Shown here piece after piece: positions 59,909 through 64,000 of a DNA stretch of 64,000 bases. Below the pieces are notes generated by a model. It had not been told where the DNA came from and did not search any database. It saw only the letters and a list, made by a program, of their open reading frames with translations. The stretch's first letter is position 1. The number at the start of each line of letters is the position of its first letter. The stretch comes from CBDCLY01 sp965218715 (GTDB taxonomy: Bacteria; Bacteroidota; Bacteroidia; Flavobacteriales_E; Vicingaceae), in the NCBI GenBank assembly GCA_965218715.1, contig CBDCLY010000033.1, positions 62,001 through 126,000 on the forward strand, in the 5' to 3' direction. A program made the position numbers and the translations under genes.

Positions 59909-60964
59909 ATGGCAATTGCAGCAGCGATTCTTATTTCTTTTTTTATAGTATTATTTGCAACTCCTTCCTTTATTAAGGTTGCCGAAATAAAAAACCTGTT
60001 TGACGAACCAGGTGAGCAAAGAAAGTTGCATCAAGAAGCCGTTCCGTCAATGGGTGGAATCATGATTTTTGCAGGAACTTTGTTTGCGTTTTTCATCTGT
60101 TACCCTTCTGTTGATATCGGTTACATTAAATTTCTAGTTCCAAGTATTCTGGTGTTATTTTTCATTGGCATTAAGGATGACATCATTGGAACCGCCCCGG
60201 TTAAAAAGTTAATTGGACATTTATTGGTGGCATTCATTATGGTGCTTATGGCCGAGATTAAGATTACTAGTTTGTACGGGATTTTTGAAATAAGAGAACT
60301 TCCAGATTGGGCAAGCATTTCATTATCGATTTTCACTTACGTGGTAGTGATCAATGCGTTTAATTTAATTGATGGAGTGGATGGCTTGGCAGGAGGAGTA
60401 GGATGTATTGCTGCCATTTCTTTTGGAATTTGGTTCTTGATTTTAGACTCAATGGTTGACGCCATTATTGCTTTCTCTTTGGCGGGAGCCTTGTTGGGAT
60501 TTTTGCGATTTAATTTTCATCCTGCAAACATTTTTATGGGTGACTCTGGGTCTCTAACTGTTGGCCTTATCGTTTGTGTATTGGCCATTCGGGTTATTGA
60601 AAATCAACCAGAAGTTACTCCATTAGAATTGCAATGGATTTCTAGACCAATATTCGCAATGGCTGTCTTGTCTTATCCTCTTTTAGACACTTTCAGAATT
60701 TTTATCTATCGAATGCTTAAGGGTACTTCACCATTTCAGGCGGATAGCAATCACATTCACCATCGACTTATTCGACTTGGTCTTAGCCACTCCAAAACGG
60801 TTGGGGTTATTTATGTCTTTAATGTTTTATTGATTGCAAGTTCTGTCTGGTTAAAAAATACCAATGCAAGCATTTCATTCATCATTCTCATTAGCATTGT
60901 TCTTATTCTTATGGGGGGGCTATTTCTTTTCCCAATAAAGGACCAAGAAAAGAGTGAAGAATGA
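59909..60964 (+). CDS. Undecaprenyl-phosphate glycosyl-1-phosphate transferase (WecA/TagO/MraY family)
   Basis: The 351-residue protein has about ten membrane helices and the family motifs: VVINAFNLIDGVDGLAGGVG near 148 (metal-binding Asp pair), ANIFMGDSGSLTVGL near 210 and DSNHIHHRLIRLGLSH near 273 (HIHH). Enzymes of this type load the first sugar-phosphate (often GlcNAc-1-P) on undecaprenyl phosphate to start O-antigen, teichoic acid or capsule synthesis. The HIHH motif marks the WecA/TagO subgroup and not MraY. It sits between two Wzi genes; the second begins in its stop codon (ATGA overlap). Confidence 0.92.
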   Translation: MAIAAAILISFFIVLFATPSFIKVAEIKNLFDEPGEQRKLHQEAVPSMGGIMIFAGTLFAFFICYPSVDIGYIKFLVPSILVLFFIGIKDDIIGTAPVKKLIGHLLVAFIMVLMAEIKITSLYGIFEIRELPDWASISLSIFTYVVVINAFNLIDGVDGLAGGVGCIAAISFGIWFLILDSMVDAIIAFSLAGALLGFLRFNFHPANIFMGDSGSLTVGLIVCVLAIRVIENQPEVTPLELQWISRPIFAMAVLSYPLLDTFRIFIYRMLKGTSPFQADSNHIHHRLIRLGLSHSKTVGVIYVFNVLLIASSVWLKNTNASISFIILISIVLILMGGLFLFPIKDQEKSEE

Positions 60965-62520
60965 GGATAGCACTCCTATTTGCCATTGTTTTTTACGCTT
61001 TTTCTGGATTCAGCCAGATTAACCCAAGGGTGAACAATTCCTTCAATTATCAATTTGAGAAAAGCTTCTACGACCGCGAAGAGAAAACTTTTACAAGTTT
61101 TAAACCTAGCTTTTCGGATAGTGGATTAGTCAAAAAAAACAAATCATTGATTCATCATCAAGCAAAAGGCCAAGATGAGTGGTTAAGATGGCTAAAACTT
61201 AATCCATTATTTGAAATTAGTACAGGGCTCGAAAACAAAGAGTTCTCACCAATCTTAGGTTTTGGAGCAGGTCTTCGATTGGATGCTTCTATGGGTAAAA
61301 AATGGAGAATCAATCTTTCAGGCATTCACCTGAATAAGCAATACATGTCCTATCAAAAAGCTTGGATAATAGAAAACGAAACTAGCCCAGGAACGAACTT
61401 AACTCAAGGCTCAAATTTCTTTTCATCCCAATATTTTTCTTCCTTCATTAATTATCAAGCAAATGACTGGATCAATATGGAATTTGGATATGGTAGGAAT
61501 TTTATTGGGGATGGATATCGGTCCTTATTATTGTCTAACAATGCCAATGCTAACCCTTATTTAAAAATAAGCACTGAATTCTGGCATTTCCAATACACCA
61601 ATTTATTTACTCAGCACAGAAATATCTTTGGGGCAAATGGGAAGTCTTCCAACTTTGAGATTAAATACACTGCCACCCACTTTTTAGATTGGAAAATCAC
61701 TAAATGGATTAGTCTCGGGCTTTTTGAAACTGTGGTATGGGAAACCGAGGAAGGGACCTATAAAAGAGGCTTTGATGTTAATTACTTAAATCCAGTAATT
61801 TTTTATCGTCCAATTGAATTTTCAACTGGTTCTTCAGACAATGTACTTGTAGGTGCAAATTTAAAAATTAGCCTACCTAAACGACATGTAATTTACATTC
61901 AAGGCTTATTAGACGAATTTTTGCTAGCAGAGTTAAGAGCTGACCTTAGTCAATCTTTAAACCCAGAAAAAGACATTGAATCTGGATGGTGGGCCAATAA
62001 ATATGGAATTCAATTAGGCCTTCGTTCTTTTGATTTGTTTGGTATGGAAGGCTTGTCGAGCCGACTGGAATACAATATTGTTCGGCCGTTTACCTATGCC
62101 CATACGAGCTCGTCACAGGCATACGCACATGATAATATGCCCTTGGCTCATCCACTGGGATCAAATTTTGAAGAATTAGTTTTTCATCTTGATTATCAAA
62201 GTGAAAGACAGTTTTATAGCCTAAAATTGAATTGGGCCTCCAAGGGCTTAAGTACTGGTTTAGAAAACTTAGGCGACAATGTTCAATTTTCCAATACAAC
62301 AAGAACCAAAGAGTATGAAAACTACATAGGACAAGGAGTGAGAAATAATAAATTAACTCTTGATCTTTCTAGTCAATATGTATTGAATTTTCAATGGCTA
62401 TCTAGTTTAAAACTTGGACTAATCCTTAGGAATGAGAGTTTTTCTAATGCCTCTGAAACAAGGCAAATGATTTATTTGAGTTTGCAAACCAATTTAAGAA
62501 ATCGGGCTTTTGATTTTTAA
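60961..62520 (+). CDS. Capsule assembly Wzi family outer membrane protein (second copy)
   Basis: The 519-residue protein has a signal peptide (RIALLFAIVFYAFSGFSQ) and a beta-strand-rich body. NDWINMEFGYGRNFIGDGYRSLLLS near 168 and PVIFYRPIEFSTGSSDN near 277 parallel the motifs of the first copy, so the two are distant paralogues. LRLYNIV-like and C-terminal barrel strands end in Phe (RNRAFDF). It overlaps the WecA-like gene by 4 nt and is likely co-expressed with it. Function in capsule attachment or glycan export is by family only. Confidence 0.85.
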   Translation: MRIALLFAIVFYAFSGFSQINPRVNNSFNYQFEKSFYDREEKTFTSFKPSFSDSGLVKKNKSLIHHQAKGQDEWLRWLKLNPLFEISTGLENKEFSPILGFGAGLRLDASMGKKWRINLSGIHLNKQYMSYQKAWIIENETSPGTNLTQGSNFFSSQYFSSFINYQANDWINMEFGYGRNFIGDGYRSLLLSNNANANPYLKISTEFWHFQYTNLFTQHRNIFGANGKSSNFEIKYTATHFLDWKITKWISLGLFETVVWETEEGTYKRGFDVNYLNPVIFYRPIEFSTGSSDNVLVGANLKISLPKRHVIYIQGLLDEFLLAELRADLSQSLNPEKDIESGWWANKYGIQLGLRSFDLFGMEGLSSRLEYNIVRPFTYAHTSSSQAYAHDNMPLAHPLGSNFEELVFHLDYQSERQFYSLKLNWASKGLSTGLENLGDNVQFSNTTRTKEYENYIGQGVRNNKLTLDLSSQYVLNFQWLSSLKLGLILRNESFSNASETRQMIYLSLQTNLRNRAFDF

Positions 62521-62551
62521 AGTTTTCATATTCTATCCCTCCCAATTTCAG

Positions 62552-62559
62552 TACTTTTG
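62552..62559 (+). promoter_or_regulatory. Bacteroidota -7 box of ctaB (TACTTTTG)
   Basis: TACTTTTG is a perfect match in the 63-nt gap before ctaB, ending 25 nt before the ATG at 62584. No TTG at 17-23 nt was found. Confidence 0.5.
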
Positions 62560-62583
62560 TGACTCAATTTGCCACTCAGTTGA

Positions 62584-63477
62584 ATGGAAATGACAAATCA
62601 AAGTGAATTAAGACTTGAAAATCCTTTTTTAGCGAAAATGAAGGCCTATGCTGCATTTTTCAAATTGAGGTTAGCTAGTCTTGTTGTTTTTTCTGCTTTA
62701 TTGGGTTACGCAATAGCTGCTGATTACATATCATGGTGGAGCTTATTGATTTTATGTTTAGGTGGATTCTTAATTACAGGATCATCAAATGGATTCAATC
62801 AAATTATTGAAAAAGACTTAGATAAATTAATGGAACGAACTAAAACTCGTCCATTAGTAGTTGGAACAATGAGCACAAAAGAAGGGTATTGGATTGCCTC
62901 TATTGCAGGAGTGCTAGGCATAGTATTGTTATTGTCCATTAATGCCCTTTCAGGTATCTTAGGTGTTCTAGCCTTGTTTTTATACGTTGCTGTTTACACG
63001 CCTATGAAAAGAATTAGTCCTTGGGCTGTTTTTGTAGGAGCATTTCCTGGTGCAATTCCACCAATGTTGGGTTGGGTAGCTTATACAGGCAGCTTTGGTT
63101 TAGAGCCAGGATTGTTGTTTGCAATACAATTCATGTGGCAATTTCCTCACTTTTGGGCCATTGCTTGGAAGGCAGATGATGACTACAAAAGAGCGGGATT
63201 TTTCTTGCTTCCCTCTAAAGGTGGAAAAGATCAATCCTCAGCCTTTTTAATATTATTGTATTCATTGTTTATGGTGCTAGTAAGCCTGTTGCCATTGGCA
63301 TTTGGTTTTATTGGGCCAATTGCAGCAATATTTATATTACTTGCTGGCTCATTAATGGTGTGGCCTTCCATTCAATTGTTTAGAAAAAAGACCGACCAAG
63401 CGGCATTAAACGTAATGTTTGCCTCATTTGTATACATTCCAATCATTTTAATAGCATGGCTATTGGATAAAATTTAA
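62584..63477 (+). CDS. ctaB: Protoheme IX farnesyltransferase (heme O synthase)
   Basis: CtaB/CyoE adds a farnesyl chain to heme b, giving heme O for terminal oxidases. The 297-residue protein has about eight membrane helices and the two prenyltransferase Asp motifs, NGFNQIIEKDLDKLMERT near 68-86 and the loop around WKADDDYKRAGFFLLPS near 195. VYTPMKRISPWAVFVGAFPGAIPP near 137 is also diagnostic. The cytochrome oxidase subunit III gene starts 2 nt after its stop, which supports the assignment. Confidence 0.95.
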   Translation: MEMTNQSELRLENPFLAKMKAYAAFFKLRLASLVVFSALLGYAIAADYISWWSLLILCLGGFLITGSSNGFNQIIEKDLDKLMERTKTRPLVVGTMSTKEGYWIASIAGVLGIVLLLSINALSGILGVLALFLYVAVYTPMKRISPWAVFVGAFPGAIPPMLGWVAYTGSFGLEPGLLFAIQFMWQFPHFWAIAWKADDDYKRAGFFLLPSKGGKDQSSAFLILLYSLFMVLVSLLPLAFGFIGPIAAIFILLAGSLMVWPSIQLFRKKTDQAALNVMFASFVYIPIILIAWLLDKI

Positions 63478-63479
63478 GC

Positions 63480-64000
63480 ATGACAGATCAATTCTCACTA
63501 AGCGAAAAAGAATTTAAGGATTACAAAAAGGAAAAAGTTGCCAAACCGCTTATGTGGTTTGGGATGGTGAGCATAGTTATGCTATTCGCAGGTTTAACCA
63601 GTGCGGTAATCGTTAGAAAGGGAGATGGAAATTGGATGCATTTCGAATTGCCAGACCAATTCTTATGGAGTTCAATTCTAATTGTAATTTCAAGCATTAC
63701 CTTGATTTTGGCTCAAGTAGTTGCCAAAAGAGATCAATTATCAAAGGTTTTCCCTTTTCTTTTAGCAACATTAATTTTAGGGATTGGTTTTGTGCTATTT
63801 CAAATTAGTGGTTTTCAATTTTTAGTAGATAATGGCGTGTATTTTACTGGTGCAGAGCACAATGCTTCTGGCTCATTTCTTTATGTGATTACCTGGCTTC
63901 ATATTGCCCATTTGTTGGGTGGAATAATTGCTTTATTAGTCGTCCTTTTTAATGCCTATAAAGGGCAATACAACTCAAAAAATTTATTAGGTTTGCAAGT
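63480..64000 (+). CDS. Cytochrome c oxidase subunit III, N-terminal part, cut by window edge
   Basis: I translated this directly from the ATG at 63480; it runs off the window end after about 173 residues. Four or more membrane helices are visible: LMWFGMVSIVMLFAGLTSA, FLWSSILIVISSITLILAQ, a third near 95-113, and WLHIAHLLGGIIALLVVLF near 140. The GSFLYVITWLHIAHLLGG segment is typical of the heme-copper oxidase subunit III family. It is coupled to ctaB. The gene probably continues into a cytochrome oxidase cluster beyond the window. Confidence 0.88.
   Translation, partial: MTDQFSLSEKEFKDYKKEKVAKPLMWFGMVSIVMLFAGLTSAVIVRKGDGNWMHFELPDQFLWSSILIVISSITLILAQVVAKRDQLSKVFPFLLATLILGIGFVLFQISGFQFLVDNGVYFTGAEHNASGSFLYVITWLHIAHLLGGIIALLVVLFNAYKGQYNSKNLLGLQ

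Noticed and set aside
1..64000. Mobile elements, CRISPR arrays, rRNA operons or a replication origin
   Set aside because: Reading through both strands I found no transposase or integrase, no regular direct-repeat arrays, no rRNA-like stretch and no DnaA-box cluster. A covariance-model search could still reveal small RNAs that I cannot see.

Overview
The window is a gene-dense, AT-rich chromosomal segment of a Bacteroidota bacterium, most likely a marine-type member of the Flavobacteriales. The evidence is GldB and GldC gliding-type proteins, a prokaryotic HU-CCDC81/SPOR protein, DUF3098, Wzi-family capsule proteins, a FadL-like porin paired with a lipoprotein SGNH hydrolase, KorAB, and many promoters of the Bacteroidota type (TTG, then 17-23 nt, then TAnnTTTG) with almost no Shine-Dalgarno sequences. 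The order and species are inference. I see no insertion sequence, prophage, CRISPR array or rRNA.

Layout. 1-8.2 kb: kbl (cut by the window edge), gdhA, dprA, kdsB, an HU/SPOR membrane protein, an acyl-CoA thioesterase, a heptosyltransferase-like protein, tatD and ansA. 8.26 kb: tRNA-Ser(GGA). 8.5-10.9 kb: an ExbB / 4-TM unknown / ExbD / ExbD energy-transduction operon. 10.9-18.9 kb: CPBP protease, dusB, a LolC/E-type permease with rbfA, a glycosyltransferase with an MsbA-like exporter, hflX and a His-containing membrane protein. 19-24.3 kb: two amidohydrolase genes and trpS, which together carry five single-base frameshifts. 24.4-28.2 kb: plsC, gatC, a lipoprotein SGNH hydrolase and a FadL-like porin. 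28.3-33.5 kb: korAB, nadE and a beta-barrel protein. 33.6-38.6 kb: gldB, gldC, ftsX, DUF3098, truB, queA and ispD. 38.6-47.6 kb: an amidohydrolase divergent from rlmN, then a polyprenyl synthetase, a MORN lipoprotein, dnaG, an MscS channel, a ClC transporter and a secreted unknown protein. 47.6-56.3 kb: cysCDN on the minus strand, then deoC, an aldehyde dehydrogenase, a truncated aldehyde dehydrogenase, an SLC13 permease and cysQ. 56.4-62.5 kb: gmd and fcl (GDP-L-fucose), a Wzi protein, a WecA/TagO-like initiating transferase and a second Wzi protein. 62.6 kb to the end: ctaB and the start of a cytochrome oxidase subunit III gene.

How the genes work together. A large share serves the envelope: KDO activation, heptosyl transfer, lipid export, polyprenyl carriers, GDP-fucose, a polyprenyl-phosphate sugar transferase and two capsule-assembly outer-membrane proteins. 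The sulfate-activation genes with CysQ could supply and recycle the sulfuryl donor PAPS, either for cysteine synthesis or for sulfating such polysaccharides; no PAPS reductase is in the window. The rest is translation and RNA modification (rbfA, gatC, trpS, truB, queA, dusB, rlmN), replication (dnaG) and aerobic/ferredoxin metabolism.

The most unusual observations are the cluster of frameshifts at 20.6-23.7 kb, the repeated placement of the -7 promoter box 5-9 nt in front of start codons (implying leaderless mRNAs), and a two-gene arrangement that looks like a split ALDH16. I found no clearly new defence or mobile system.
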